Shown here in pieces: positions 1 to 10,579 of a stretch of DNA of 64,000 bases. The notes beneath the pieces were generated by a model. It searched no databases. It was not told where the DNA came from and was given only the letters and a program-made list of their open reading frames with translations. Where the stretch lies: NCBI GenBank assembly GCA_027946375.1, contig JAPEUT010000075.1, positions 36,038-100,037 on the forward strand. The letters run 5' to 3'. Origin of the DNA: Neodidymelliopsis sp. IMI 364377 (taxonomy: Eukaryota > Ascomycota > Dothideomycetes > Pleosporales > Didymellaceae). The position numbers were made by a program, and so were the translations under genes. Numbering within the stretch: the stretch's first letter is position 1; every line of letters starts with the position of its first letter.

Positions 1-168
1 GACGCAGTTTCCGAGGACCAGCTGAGGAGCGCGCTGGGATTGTATCAGACAACGGGCAAGGGTAAGGTGCCACTTGAGGGCATCAGGCCGATTGAGGTGT
101 TCATGTGCAGTGTGGTTATGAGGCAGGGTTACGGAGAGGGCATCAGGTGGTTGAGCCAGTATGTCTAG
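1..168 (+). CDS. sar1: Small GTPase Sar1, C-terminal part (5' cut by window edge)
   Basis: Frame 1 is open from the first base to TAG at 166-168 and encodes 55 residues. The segments ALGLYQTTGKGKV, RPIEVFMCSVV and the ending GYGEGIRWLSQYV are the C-terminal signature of Sar1, the COPII coat GTPase that starts vesicle budding at ER exit sites. The ending on a short hydrophobic stretch without a prenylation box fits Sar1, which attaches to membranes through an N-terminal amphipathic helix (family knowledge). All GTP-binding motifs lie outside the window, so only the terminal beta-strand/helix region can be seen. I see no frameshift or intron in this part. Confidence 0.9.
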   Translation, partial: DAVSEDQLRSALGLYQTTGKGKVPLEGIRPIEVFMCSVVMRQGYGEGIRWLSQYV

Positions 169-593
169 GCGATCAGAGGGCGTGTAGGAAATCTTGCGAT
201 GCGAGGGCAATTAGTTCAGGGCTCGGGTTGGGAGATGGTTGGTGTGTAGAATACTGGTTAAAGCGACGAGAAGGCCACGATGTATGATTGTGCGCACTAG
301 ATATACTGCCATCGGCGTTGGGGGTTGCCATCTTCGAAAGTAGCACTCATTTCAGCATTATCACAAAACACGAAGTTACTGGAGAGAAGCAGCTTGTCTT
401 GAAATATGGCTCGCTTGATTCTCCATCTACAGCCGCAAGCCACGATGAAACTGGCAGAAAGAAGAAGAAAAAGACAGGTCCTACGCTTGTGCATGCTTAC
501 AAAATCCAAAACGAAACGCCGCCCAATGCTGCCAACTCCTTTTGCGACCTTGTCATGTATCATTTCCCTCGCAACTCGATTCCTGCTCCAAGC
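169..593. other. Intergenic region between convergent SAR1 and NUP53-like genes
   Basis: This stretch separates the SAR1 stop from the stop of the leftward nucleoporin gene, so it should hold two 3' untranslated regions. Small open frames here start on non-ATG codons or lack any recognisable motif, and I see no gene. Confidence 0.6.
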
Positions 594-2064
594 TTAATCA
601 TCGTACTCGGCGTCTCTAACTCCACAGAAGTCCGTCCCCAGACACGAGTCGACGCTATACCACATTCTCCAATACAAACTTGCGCTCGCCTGGTCAAAAC
701 TGCCATCTTCTTTCCTCGGCACCTGATCTCCGATAATGCCTTGCCCGTTACCAATCACCCACCCAATGATGGGTAGCGAACCGAACGTCTGCTGCCAACG
801 AGGCGGCGCAGGGAGGAAGGCTTTTTCTTGAGGGAGGAACACGGCAGGCTTTACGTTTGCGCCTTTGAGACGGAGGGTTGCGCGGCGCGAAGTTGGGGCT
901 AGTTGTGCGGAAGTTGTGTGTGTCTGTGTTTGAGATTGGGGTTGGCGAGTGAGCGTCGCTGGGGCGCGGTCGAGAGGCCCGTCGTCCATAGGGAAGGATC
1001 CGCTGGGAAACAGAGGTAACGTTGTCGATCGCGGGAGGGCAGTCGGGACGTGAGAGGTTGTGGCTGTTGCAGAGGAGGCGGTCGTCGATGTGTCCGGTAT
1101 TGTGCTGGATGAGAGAGTCTGTGGGGAGGAGAGGAGCGACACTGCGCCGCCTACTTGGGCGCGAAGAGCTCTGTCACCACCTTGAGGACCGGTGCCGCGG
1201 TACGACTCTGCGAAGACGGTGTAGCCCTGTATGACATGCGGCGAATAGTGGCATGCGCGCTCTGCAGCTTCTGCCGAGTCGAAGGTGACTTTGATCCAGT
1301 GATCACCACCCACGAACTGATTGACTTTGCTGAGCGCCACTTTTGAGAGCGAGCGATAGTGCGAACTTCGCTGTGCGCCAAAAGCATAGGAGAACTTGGG
1401 GTTATACGGCTCACGGTCATATTCCTCGTAGATGATGCCGTTGGACACCTTCTCAAAGTAGTCGATTGCTGCCCACTGCACTTCCGAGCCGTAGCCGTAA
1501 AGTATGACTTCTTTGGGCTCTTTCGCTGTGATGTTGGCGGGCGCACCGCCATTGAATGATGTTCCCAGTAGACCGCCGCTTTCTATCAGATTCGGCGCAG
1601 ATGCGGATGGTGGTAGTGCGGCTACGGAATGCCCTGAAAGCGATCGCTTCTTGTCCTCATCTGCCTTGAAGCGCCCGAATATGTCGTCAATAGCGCGGAG
1701 ATTATCGAGCTTTGCGCTGTCTTCAGCGGATTTGGCTGTTGGTGTTTTCGCGCGCGTTGATCCACGTTTGCGCGCCTTGCCAAAAGGACCTTTCTCTTCG
1801 GGTATGCGTGTTCGCTGGTTTTGATCGTTACTAAAGTCGTTGGTTAACAATGCTTCTTAATTCGATCAAAGATGATTGAAGTTATCTAGCCTTCAGCATT
1901 ACGTAGCAATGCGACAAATGCACGCGCCGGAGCTGTACTTCATCTTTTCCCTTCCCTCGGCACGAAACAATTCTCACTTACTCTGCGTACTCGAGCCCCC
2001 ATGGCAATCTTCTTCCTGCCGAGTCAAAGGCGCGCTCCGCATCAGGTACAGCATGAACCTGCAT
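594..2064 (-). CDS. Nup53/Nup35-type nucleoporin
   Basis: The main exon (1830 down to 594, TAA at 594-596) encodes a serine/proline-rich protein. Its middle holds a Nup35/53-type RRM: EVILYGYGSEVQWAAIDYFE, then YEEYDREPYNPKFSYAFG, GGDHWIKVTFDSAEAAERA and VIQGYTVFAESYRG. This RRM mediates dimerisation in the Nup53 subunit of the inner ring of the nuclear pore complex. A C-terminal segment with IIGWVIGNG and ending CGVRDAEYDD is also present. The long open frame has no ATG near its beginning. I therefore add a first exon, 2064-1982 (ATG at 2064), joined across an intron at 1981-1831 (donor GTAAGT, acceptor TTTAG), which keeps the phase and gives about 439 residues. The RRM identification is strong; the first exon is a model based on splice signals only. 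The gene is divergent from the F-box-like gene. Confidence 0.75.
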
Positions 2065-2287
2065 CTTGACTGCGTTGTGGTGTTGTCGAAGTATATGCAG
2101 GGTTGTGGTCTGGAGGTTCTATGTTTACGATGATGGCCGGGGAGCTCAGACAAAAGACGCTCCTTCGAACGCCGCGGTGAAGCCACAGCTGCTGCGCCAC
2201 ATAACTTTCAACAGACCTTTCCCTATTCACCCACATTGCATATGCAGGTCCAGAAACTCTGCTGCCTGGTCACGTCCTCCCCTACAA
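2065..2287. promoter_or_regulatory. Short divergent promoter region, nucleoporin / F-box-like genes
   Basis: Only about 220 bases separate the proposed leftward nucleoporin start from the rightward ATG at 2288, so the two genes must share this promoter region if both starts are right. I see no clear TATA box or operator-like repeat. Confidence 0.35.
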
Positions 2288-3496
2288 ATGGATCCAGATC
2301 TGTATTTTACACCTATCAAGATACGAGGGAAAAAGCGAAAAGTCACAGATCCTCTTATACCAATTTCTGCAACATTCAACCCTTCGACAGCATCTACATC
2401 AGAAACAGCAATTCAAACCAAACGCCTGCGCGGGAAGAAACTTGTCAAACTCAGAAAAAAACACACGATAGCAGCCATGCCTACGCTTCTCGGTCTCCCG
2501 ACAGAACTCCTCGAAATCGTCTTTCTTTACTCTATGAACACTTCCCTCCCACTCGCCTCCCCTCTACTAGGTCGAAAGCTCTCCTCCCACGCCATCACTC
2601 AGGAGTATGTCATGCGGTCCTTTTTCCACACCGTTGACCATAAGACAAACTACCGGGACAGGCTCAAGACTAGCAATCCGCAGCTGCAGTCAGAGTTACT
2701 GGCATATCGGTTCTTCAGTTGGGAGTTTTTCTTGCAGTATGTGGATCGAGCGCACGATGCTATGATTGCGTTACGAGGAAAAGCTTGGGAGAAGACGGGT
2801 GTTGAGGTTCCTGGGGTGAAGATGTTTGACGGATTGTGGCCGTTTCGATTCACTACTATCCCCTACCTCAGCTTTGCGGCGGGCTTCTATATCCCTGAGA
2901 AACTCCTGCACGGTCCTTGGGACGAGGGGAAAGTGAGTTTGCTGTATGTGTTGGTCAGCCTGAACGGTGAGATCGACTGGGAGGGCAGTATGGCGGGAGA
3001 GACAGCAAAAGTGGGCATTAGAGAGGCAGTCAGAGAGGGGAACGAGAGGGCTGTTGCGGCGCTGGCAACGCTCTTGGGAGTTCCCAAGCAGATCGACACA
3101 GGGTTGTTAAGGTATGCGGTCCTGGAGTGCGGGTGTGATATTAACATCTTACGACATCTGCTGTTCAATGCGCAAATCCTGGCGCAAGGGATTTCGAAGG
3201 ATGAGCTGAACTTCCTTGACACAAGATTGTGGGCTTGGGCAGACGCAAATGGTGAGAAGGGTGACGTGCTGAAGCACATGTTGAGAAAGGCTGAGACGTT
3301 CGATCTGGAGTTCTACTTCGACGATTCCGACTGGACCAAAATCGTGCCATTCCCTTACAGTGGGAGTAAGTTCGACACCAAAACGACGTTCGATGTTGTG
3401 GTGAGGGAGCTGCTGATGAACCTTTACTGGAGTTATGGGCGCAAGATCACAAGGCGAAGGACAAGACAGGTCGCAAGTGATGAACGTGAGGAGTAA
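2288..3496 (+). CDS. F-box-like hypothetical protein
   Basis: A single open frame from ATG 2288 to TAA at 3494-3496 encodes 402 residues. A basic N-terminus with KIRGKKRK and KLVKLRKK comes first. It is followed by LLGLPTELLEIVFLYSMNT, which looks like the first helix of a fungal F-box (LP.EL...IF). The remainder is rich in aromatic residues with no enzyme motif I recognise. F-box proteins are substrate adaptors of SCF ubiquitin ligases, so that role is a family-based guess. The start was chosen as the first ATG in frame close to the F-box; the frame is open further upstream. An alternative ending is possible: a phase-compatible intron from about 3470 to 3511 would join the open frame that ends at 3700. 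Confidence 0.6.
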   Translation: MDPDLYFTPIKIRGKKRKVTDPLIPISATFNPSTASTSETAIQTKRLRGKKLVKLRKKHTIAAMPTLLGLPTELLEIVFLYSMNTSLPLASPLLGRKLSSHAITQEYVMRSFFHTVDHKTNYRDRLKTSNPQLQSELLAYRFFSWEFFLQYVDRAHDAMIALRGKAWEKTGVEVPGVKMFDGLWPFRFTTIPYLSFAAGFYIPEKLLHGPWDEGKVSLLYVLVSLNGEIDWEGSMAGETAKVGIREAVREGNERAVAALATLLGVPKQIDTGLLRYAVLECGCDINILRHLLFNAQILAQGISKDELNFLDTRLWAWADANGEKGDVLKHMLRKAETFDLEFYFDDSDWTKIVPFPYSGSKFDTKTTFDVVVRELLMNLYWSYGRKITRRRTRQVASDEREE

Positions 3497-3511
3497 TCGA
3501 TATGAGTTTTA

Positions 3512-3700
3512 TTGACAGTGTGTATTGAGAGAGCTATGAAGGCCTACCTTCTTACCATGCACGGTCCATTGCCTACCACACAGCAGCTGGTTTCTGGATT
3601 CAATAAGGTGCTAAAAATCACAACTGGATCTGCGAGCTTGTTAGCCTGTGCTCAAGCAAACGATGTAAAGCAAGTATTGAATGAATATTTTCCTCAGTGA
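3512..3700 (+). other. Possible alternative last exon of the F-box-like gene
   Basis: An open frame of about 60 codons lies directly after the F-box-like stop and reads like protein (for example GPLPTTQQLVSGFNKVLK, then a stop at 3698-3700). It has no good ATG of its own. A donor near 3470 (GTGATG) and the acceptor ATTGACAG at 3511 would join it in phase with the upstream gene through an intron of about 42 nt. This is weakly supported. Confidence 0.25.
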
Positions 3701-4553
3701 TCTTGGTGTAAAAAAGTTAATCACGAGATTCGGATAGATGGTCCGATCAGTTACTATCTATTGCAAATTGTAATCATTGGAAAGGGATGGTGCAGTGCAG
3801 AAGCAGATGTATGACTTACCAAAGGCGGTGTTGCTGAGAGTTGGGTCAGTTCAGAGGTTGTAGGAGCCACACGGTGCTTGTGAGAGCAATGTCAAGTCAT
3901 CTGTAATCTTTGGAGTGTCAGCTAAGCTCTTGAACTGAGAATCGAATGCTTAAGACACGAGGTGCTTAGAAAGCTCAGAATATGTAAGAAATTGAATATC
4001 ACTGGGCCGACGCCGTTAAGAGTCCCCGGCGAGGGACTCCGACGCCAGACTCAATCGCAAATTACGTCATCATAGGATGCGGTGGAGGAAGGGTAGAAGA
4101 AGTGATTGTGAACTTACAAGTGCAGGTGCAGGTTGCAGGCTCTGCTGGCTATTGCGGAGAAAGTTAGCATCACCGAGGTGCAGACCGGTGCAGAACTGCA
4201 GATCATGCAGTGCAGAAGCGGCAGCTATGCATCGTCCTTCGCACGCTCAGACTGTAACAGACAGTCGCATGCAGCGCGAAGAGACCAGCGTGGTAGCTGT
4301 TGTGATTGTTGTGATTGTTGCGTGGTGGTGCTGTGGTGATGAAGCGCGTCTGGCTTTTTATCGGCCTCTTGGCCCGTGCGCCGACTAAGCGTCGTCGCTG
4401 CCGAGCCCACACTTGCTCCAAATTCCATCTCGAACTCATCTCGAACACCGACCCAACTAACCCTCAACAGCACATCCCCTTTCCGGTACGCCTGCGATAT
4501 CTTCCACACGCTCTTTTCCACGCCCTAATAATTACCACAGCACAATAGACGAA
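3701..4553. other. Gene-free region upstream of RPL14
   Basis: No convincing gene is seen. The last 150 bases are pyrimidine-rich, as expected for a ribosomal protein promoter and 5' leader. A short TTGTGATTG-type direct repeat lies near 4298-4320. Confidence 0.5.
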
Positions 4554-5140
4554 ATGGGTGACGCCAGCATCACAACGAGCGCCTGGAGGCTGGTCGAGGT
4601 CGGCCGTGTAGTCCTCTTCAACGAGGGTGTCTACGAGGGCCGCCTTGCCGCCATTGTCGAGATCATCGACCACAAGCGCGTACGCACGCTCTGCGATTTG
4701 GCATGTTGAATGGTCGCTTACAGACTCAGGTCCTTGTTGATGGTCCTTCCGAGAAGGCCTCCGTCCCCCGCCAGGAAGTCGCCCTCGCCAAGCTCTCGCT
4801 CACCCCGATTGTCATCCCCAAGCTGCCCCGTGCCACCGGTGTCGGCCACGTCGCGAAGAAGTGGGAGGAGCACAAGGTCCAGCAGAAGTTCGACGAGAGC
4901 GCCTGGGCCAAGAAGCGCGCTGCGCTCCAGAAGAGGAGGCAGTTGAACGACTTCGAGAGGTTCAAGGTCATGAAGCTGAGGAAGCAGGTAGGTCATGTCC
5001 TGTCCGGGCCGTGTCGATGCGCAGTCTCGTACTGTGTTTGACATGCGCCTCATGTTCGGAATCATGTACTAACACGTGCAAAGGCCCGCTACGAGGTCCA
5101 GAAGACCTTCGCCAAGATCCGCGCCAGCGCAAAGGCATAA
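4554..5140 (+). CDS. rpl14: 60S ribosomal protein L14 (eL14)
   Basis: Three exons, 4554-4679, 4730-4987 and 5084-5140, give a 146-residue protein. Exon 1 encodes WRLVEVGRVVLFNEGVYEG and AAIVEIIDHKR. Exon 2 continues with VLVDGPS, VPRQEVALAKLSLTP, WAKKRAALQKRRQLNDFERF and KVMKLRKQ. Exon 3 ends KIRASAKA. This is the complete eL14 layout: an N-terminal KOW-like barrel followed by a basic helical tail on the large ribosomal subunit. Both introns are GT-AG and phase 0; the second has a perfect TACTAAC branch site near 5067. The first intron falls exactly between HKR and VLVDG. NAC-alpha follows on the same strand, so two translation-related genes are neighbours. Confidence 0.95.
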
Positions 5141-5690
5141 ACGGTTACGATGATGTCGGGAGACAAGGCGTAGTGGTGGTCGCTGCATGCAGGTGCTGGA
5201 GGAGGCATGATGTGCATTTCTTGAGCATCCCGAAAGCGACCAACGACATTCTAAAATTCAAGACCTGGATCGGGTGCATTATTTCAATGATTGGCAAGGT
5301 GCAATTCGGATGGGAAGGTTAACACGGCTCTTGCATGCATCCACATGTAGCAAACGAGTCCAATCCACAAGTTCATGAACCAAAAGACCGCAACTAGAAT
5401 TGCAATTTGATACCCATTGAAATGACTGCTTTTAGTATGCTTGCCGTGTGACTTGTCATGTCGAATCCAGCACATACAGCACATGGCGAAGGCAGATGGC
5501 CAGAATTCCGCTGCAGCCCTGGCACTGGCGGCGGCGGGCTTGTCTGGTGTCTGGGACCATGTCATGTCGAGAGGACTCCTCGCTTACTTTCCGTGACCGC
5601 CCACACGCTAGGCCTTTTTGAGGGCGGTGCTCTGGTGCGGAAAGAACCACCACCACGCACCGAAGAAAGAGCTTCACGACATCCGCAAAA
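5141..5690. other. Intergenic region RPL14 - EGD2
   Basis: This holds the RPL14 3' region and the EGD2 promoter and leader. No additional gene or repeat is recognised. Confidence 0.5.
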
Positions 5691-6266
5691 ATGGCCAACC
5701 CCCGCATTGAAGAGCTCCCCGACGAGCCCGAGAAGAAGAACGTCCAGATTGAGGAGGATGAGTCGAGCGACGACTCCGAGGGCGAGGAGGGCGGCGAGGC
5801 CGTGATCCCCCAGGGCTCTTCCGTCACCGTCCACTCGCGCAACGAGAAGAAGGCTCGCAAGGCCATTGCCAAGCTCGGCCTGAAGCACATTGAGGGCATC
5901 ACACGCGTCACCCTCCGCCGACCGAAGAACGTGAGTGCCCGCTGCAGAATGCACAATGGCAGGAGACGCAGACAGGCACAGGCACAGCTGGGCGAGCTGG
6001 GTGCTGCTGCTGCTGCGGGGCATGCCGAATTTTGGCTAACGTGTCTGCCAGATCCTCTTCGTCATCAACCAGCCCGACGTCTACAAGTCCCCTTCCAGCA
6101 ACACCTACATGTAAGCATGGCCGCGTCTCCAACAACGGCAGGCGCATTACTGACCCCGCACCAGCATCTTCGGTGAGGCCAAGATCGAGGACCTGAACTC
6201 GCAGGCCCAGGCTTCGGCCGCCCAGCAGCTCGCCCAGGCTGAGCAGCAGGGTCACGACCACGCCGG

Positions 6267-6301
<35 letters not shown>

Positions 6302-6501
6302 GTGACGCCAAGGCCAAGGCCGTCGAGGAGAAGCCCGAGGAGGAGGAGGATGACGGCGAGGAGGTCGACGACTCTGGTCTCGAGGCCAAGGACATTGAGC
6401 TTGTCATGCAGCAGGCGTCCGTCTCCCGCAAGAAGGCTGTCAAGGCCCTGAAGGAGAACGACAACGACATTGTCAACTCCATCATGGCTCTCAGCATATA
6501 G
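5691..6501 (+). CDS. egd2: Nascent polypeptide-associated complex subunit alpha (NAC-alpha)
   Basis: Exons 5691-5930, 6052-6110 and 6165-6501 encode 211 residues. An acidic N-terminus leads into the NAC domain: KLGLKHIEGITRVTLRRPKN, then ILFVINQPDVYKSP and NTYIIFGEAKIEDLNSQ. The C-terminus is a UBA-like segment, LEAKDIELVMQQASVSRKKA to NDIVNSIMALSI. NAC-alpha pairs with NAC-beta at the ribosomal tunnel exit, shields nascent chains and limits mis-targeting to the ER. Between the NAC and UBA parts sits an unusual His/Asp repeat (bases 6252-6300). Both introns are GT-AG; the second splits an Ile codon. Length and domain order match the family. The antisense strand of the repeat produces a long artefactual valine/leucine-rich frame. 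Confidence 0.95.
6252..6300 (+). repeat. In-frame (CACGAC)n hexanucleotide repeat encoding a His-Asp tract
   Basis: Inside the EGD2 coding region, CAC GAC units repeat with one GCC GGC interruption and encode a run of alternating His and Asp between the NAC and UBA-like domains. Hexanucleotide units keep the frame, so length variation would be tolerated. Confidence 0.85.
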
Positions 6502-7133
6502 ACTATTGCAGTCTAGTGCGAGATTTAGATGACTAGGCATTGCCATCCGCAAAGGCGTGCAATTGCCGACTAGCAAGAGACATGAAAATGAATCTACTAT
6601 CAGTCACATTGTGGAGCTTGATGTGTGTGATATGTGTGATGCATATGATATGATCTGATTTGATATGATGTGATGTTGGATGACTGATTTTGTTTTCTCG
6701 ACATATTCGGTGATACTTTATGTTTGGAAGAATATATTGGTGGACGTGACTGGTAACGTGTGGACTGCTTTACTTGTGGTGGTTGTGTAGCATGTTGACG
6801 TTTCCCATTTAATGATTGAGCTTCGATGCCTCACATTCATAGTAGCAAGATCCTTGACTCAACTCACATGACACGATCTACGACGGCGTTGTACCTTGAC
6901 GATATTGTGATGCCCCCATTGCAAAGATGATGTTTGCGCGCAATGTTCAGTGGAGGTCATGCTGTTATGGATGATAGGTAGTCGTGCTGTGATAGCCATG
7001 TTGGACAGTTGGAGAGACGCCGGATCTAGTTCGGGCGCGCTAATTCTTGGCTTCCGAACTGCGAGAAGTTCACTCCCAAACTACACCCTACGACCCCACG
7101 ACCCCATCCCACAACCCGTCCCTATCCATCACA
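6502..7133. other. Intergenic region EGD2 - ATP7
   Basis: No gene is seen. About 6620-6690 is a low-complexity stretch of TGATATG/TGATGTG units in the likely EGD2 3' region. Confidence 0.5.
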
Positions 7134-7849
7134 ATGGCCGTCGGAGTACGTTGACCCCCCTCCGGCCCGCCGCTGGGAGCTCGCGCAAGCTCAATTGCTC
7201 CCCCCGCCGAGCTCCCGCGCGCGCAATGGCTGCCCCGTCCGCCGTCTGCTGCGACGTTGAAAACTAACGCTTTGCCCGCAACAGCGCAGCGCAGCCCTCA
7301 AGCTCGACTGGACCAAGCTTGGCCAGCAGCTCGGCCTCAAAGGCAACACCGCCGCCGCCCTGCAGTCGTTCAAGAAGCGCAACGACGACGCCCGCCGCAA
7401 GGTCACGGTCCTGTCCGAGCAGGCCCAGACGGTCGACTTCTCCCACTACCGCTCCATCCTCAAGAACCAGGCCATCGTCGACGACATCGAGAAGCAGTTC
7501 ACCGCCTTCAAGCCCCAGACCTACGATGTAAACAGGCAGATCAAGGCCATTGAGGCCTTCGAGGCCCAGGCCGTCAAGAGCGCCGAGGAGACCAAGGCCG
7601 TCGTCGACAAGGAGCTGAGCGACCTCCAGAAGACACTGAAGAACATCGAGGACGCCAGGCCGTTCGCCGACCTCACCGTCGACGAGGTCGCTGCTGCCCA
7701 GCCCGAGATTGACCAGCGCACCGAGCAGCTCGTGTCCAAGGGCCGCTGGGCCGTTCCCGGCTACAAGGCAAGTCTTGTCACTTTGAGCCGTGCATGGCCG
7801 TGTGCTAACAGCCCAACAGGAGAAGTTCGGAGACCTTTCCGTATTGTAG
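7134..7849 (+). CDS. atp7: Mitochondrial F1Fo ATP synthase subunit d
   Basis: Exons 7134-7145, 7285-7767 and 7820-7849 encode 174 residues. The first exon contributes only MAVG. Exon 2 begins RSAALKLDWTKLGQQLGL and carries the long helical body of subunit d: SFKKRNDDARRKV, VDFSHYRSILKNQAIVDDIE and FKPQTYDVNRQIKAIEAFEA. It runs to RWAVPGYK, and exon 3 ends EKFGDLSVL. Subunit d is part of the peripheral stalk that holds the F1 head stationary against the rotating ring in the inner mitochondrial membrane. The second intron starts with GC rather than GT (AAG then GCAAGT, end CCCAACAG, branch TGCTAAC), and the reading frame requires it. The small first exon is supported by the intron boundary and by the start context CACAATGGC. 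Confidence 0.93.
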
Positions 7850-10579
7850 ACGTCTCTTTCTCGATAGCCAAGTTTTACCCGACCTGGGTTGTATACCTAC
7901 GTATTGTGAATAGTGACCGGGGAATGCAATCATAGATCTGATATCCCTTGTTGATTTGTTCCAATTTGCACTATTCTGACTTGAAGGCGTTGATGATTAC
8001 CAGTAAAACAGACCTCAACGTACCTACTGGAACCATACGCATATTTTACCAAGCCAGATCTGTCATGTTGCAGAAAAAATTGACCTCTTGTTGTAGCTCT
8101 CGGTCGAGCCTCGAGAATGAGTTTTGATCGCGGTCCGGAAGATCGAGGGATCAGGAGAAGAATGAGTGTCAGGACTCTGGTGCTGAAGTTAACAGAACAT
8201 GCTGTAGACAGAGCTCTCCTGAGGACTGAACGGACACTGCCGATGCAATGCATTTTTCCGTCGCATGCTGCTCTTGTCTTCGTCTTGTGATTCACTCGAG
8301 GCTTGAGAAGTGGTGCATCAGTAAACAAAAGAGGCTGATGTCAATTCTGTCAAACGGTTCGAATACATGGGAGAAGTGTCGACCAATTCAAGTACCCGCA
8401 ATGTCTCGCGTATCTTGGACGCCAAATCCGTGAATGAAATGGTACTGCATTGTAAATGTAAGGACGCAACATATAAAGACTCTCCATATCGTTTTATCGT
8501 CGAGAAGATAAAACACCTTTGAAAGTGTTACCCACCCCTTCTGAAATCGGCATAAAGTCCATGCATCATTGTCGTTGTCCGGTAAGCATAAACATATCTC
8601 ACAAACTCCACATTGTCGCGAAATAGCAGCAGCCTTAACCCAAAGTCGTGCTTGGAATATCTGTTATATCCGCAAAGCTATGATCCCATTGCCAATCACT
8701 AATGAGAAAAAAATCGTTCTTTGTGTCTGATCTTACCACAAGCGGCGCCTTCTGTAATTCAGTTGTGAATAGGAGGATTGGTATCAGGTTCCGGTGAGAT
8801 GAGTCCAGCGTGATGTGCATAGTATATATATTCTATCTGTCGATGAAGTCGGATTGATTTGGGCCTAGGGCTAGCAAGTCGAACGAGCTTCACGCTCGTA
8901 AATTCAGGGATATATGTGGCTACATCAAAGCTCGGCATTTACATACTCGTTTGCGTGGGGTGTTGTGTGTGCAATATATACAAGAGACTCTTTACCATTT
9001 CGCGCTCTGTGTTTCTCGCCACAGCCAAGGCGAATTTGCAGCCTCGTCGTACCGGGGGCTCAAGTCGTATAATCAGCGTGTCGCTTCGAGAGTCTTGTTG
9101 TCTGATAACCGAGTTCTACTTTAGACCGCGTCTCGTTGATGTGATATGCGATTACGGTCGTGGATGCTAATGCCGATAAACTCGTTTCGGCTCATCATAA
9201 AGAATAGGTATGGAACTACATGGCTCCAAAGCTCGTGGATCTACTAGAACTGTTAGCGAATGCAAATTTACTGCAAGGAAAGTATGCAGGAGGACGTATA
9301 CAGCTTCTAGTGCCTTGTCAAGTGGCTGCGCGTGAGTGAGTCGAAGTATGTTCAGTTTTTTTGTGGCACCGTCAATGCATCATCCACCTAGTAATGACAT
9401 TTTGACAGGTAACGAAACATTGATATGACGTGTAACTCCGTACCTGAAATGCCATTCCGTTACATAGCATGCGCTTCTCGACTTCGTTTTTGATCCATGT
9501 AGCCACAGTGTCCAGCTCTCTTACGATAGCATCCTCGATGTCTGGATGACCTTAGGAGAAAACAAATAGAGCACTTCTGCTTTTTTAAATGTTGTATTGC
9601 AGGATGGTGTCAACATGGGACTGGTTCCGTGGGTGATTGGATGAGCCGATACTGGAGGTCCTTGAATAAGTGCTGCAGAGGTGGTGTGGTAGGTTCCATG
9701 TCTGATTGATAGTCAAAGAATTCTGATCAATGTATACTGAAACCATAGGGATACACCCGAGAGTCTCTTCCTTGGAGTCGAAACATCTTGGATTGTTTTC
9801 CTGGGAGGGGTTCATAAAGCATAGGAGTTGCAACATTGATGTATTCTTAGATATCTCCAAGTAAATGTCATCCCATAAGTAGCGATTGCACCGATAGCGT
9901 AACACAAACTCGGTCCCTTAGAACCATGACATCGACCTCGACGTTGGGCATCTGCAGATGTGGCATCTTGTGGACAAGAATAGATGCTAGTCGCTAGTAC
10001 CTGTGTTGTGCATCAATGAAGATCCTTTGTTAAATTTGCGACGCGACAGCAGTAGCTCCGAGTCGGTTGAATTGCAACTAACGGCCTAATGTATTCGGCT
10101 TGTGTGCTGCACTCTGCAGGGCGGCATTTTGAAAAAAAAAAAAAAAGTGGGATGAGGTGTTTCTTGGAGTGAGAAATTCCGAGGTTGCATGTGCGTGTTG
10201 TGTAACGGATGGCGACGACAATAAAGTACAACGTTGGCATAGTAGAACATAACACCATTGGCATAGAAAGAGAGGAAGCAAAGTTATATAAGTAATCAAT
10301 TTCCATTAGCATTAGGTTCATCTCAATGTCCCCTAACAATGCACAGCTACCTAAGCTACCTAACCAGACTCTTAGTCCTCCAAGCAGTAACCATAACCAA
10401 AACACCATGCCATGGATATATACAGGTCCAAGGAGTGAGTCTATCATGCCGATGCCATTGCGCCGGCATAATTCATAAGGAGAGTCGTAAGTGGGGAACA
10501 TTATCCACTTATATTAATCGCTAAGGTGAGATTCGTAAACACATGAAGTGACTCGCTATGCTGAGACAGTCAAAGAAGT
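7850..10579. other. 2.7 kb gene-poor region
   Basis: This lies between the ATP7 stop and the stop of the leftward PIR-type gene. Open frames on both strands are short, mostly lack ATG starts and show no domain or splice logic. A run of about 15 A lies near 10132-10146. I found no RNA gene by eye. Confidence 0.5.

Noticed and set aside
5908..6576. Minus-strand open frame of 222 codons across EGD2
   Set aside because: It is the antisense of the EGD2 exons and His-Asp repeat; the valine/leucine runs are an artefact.
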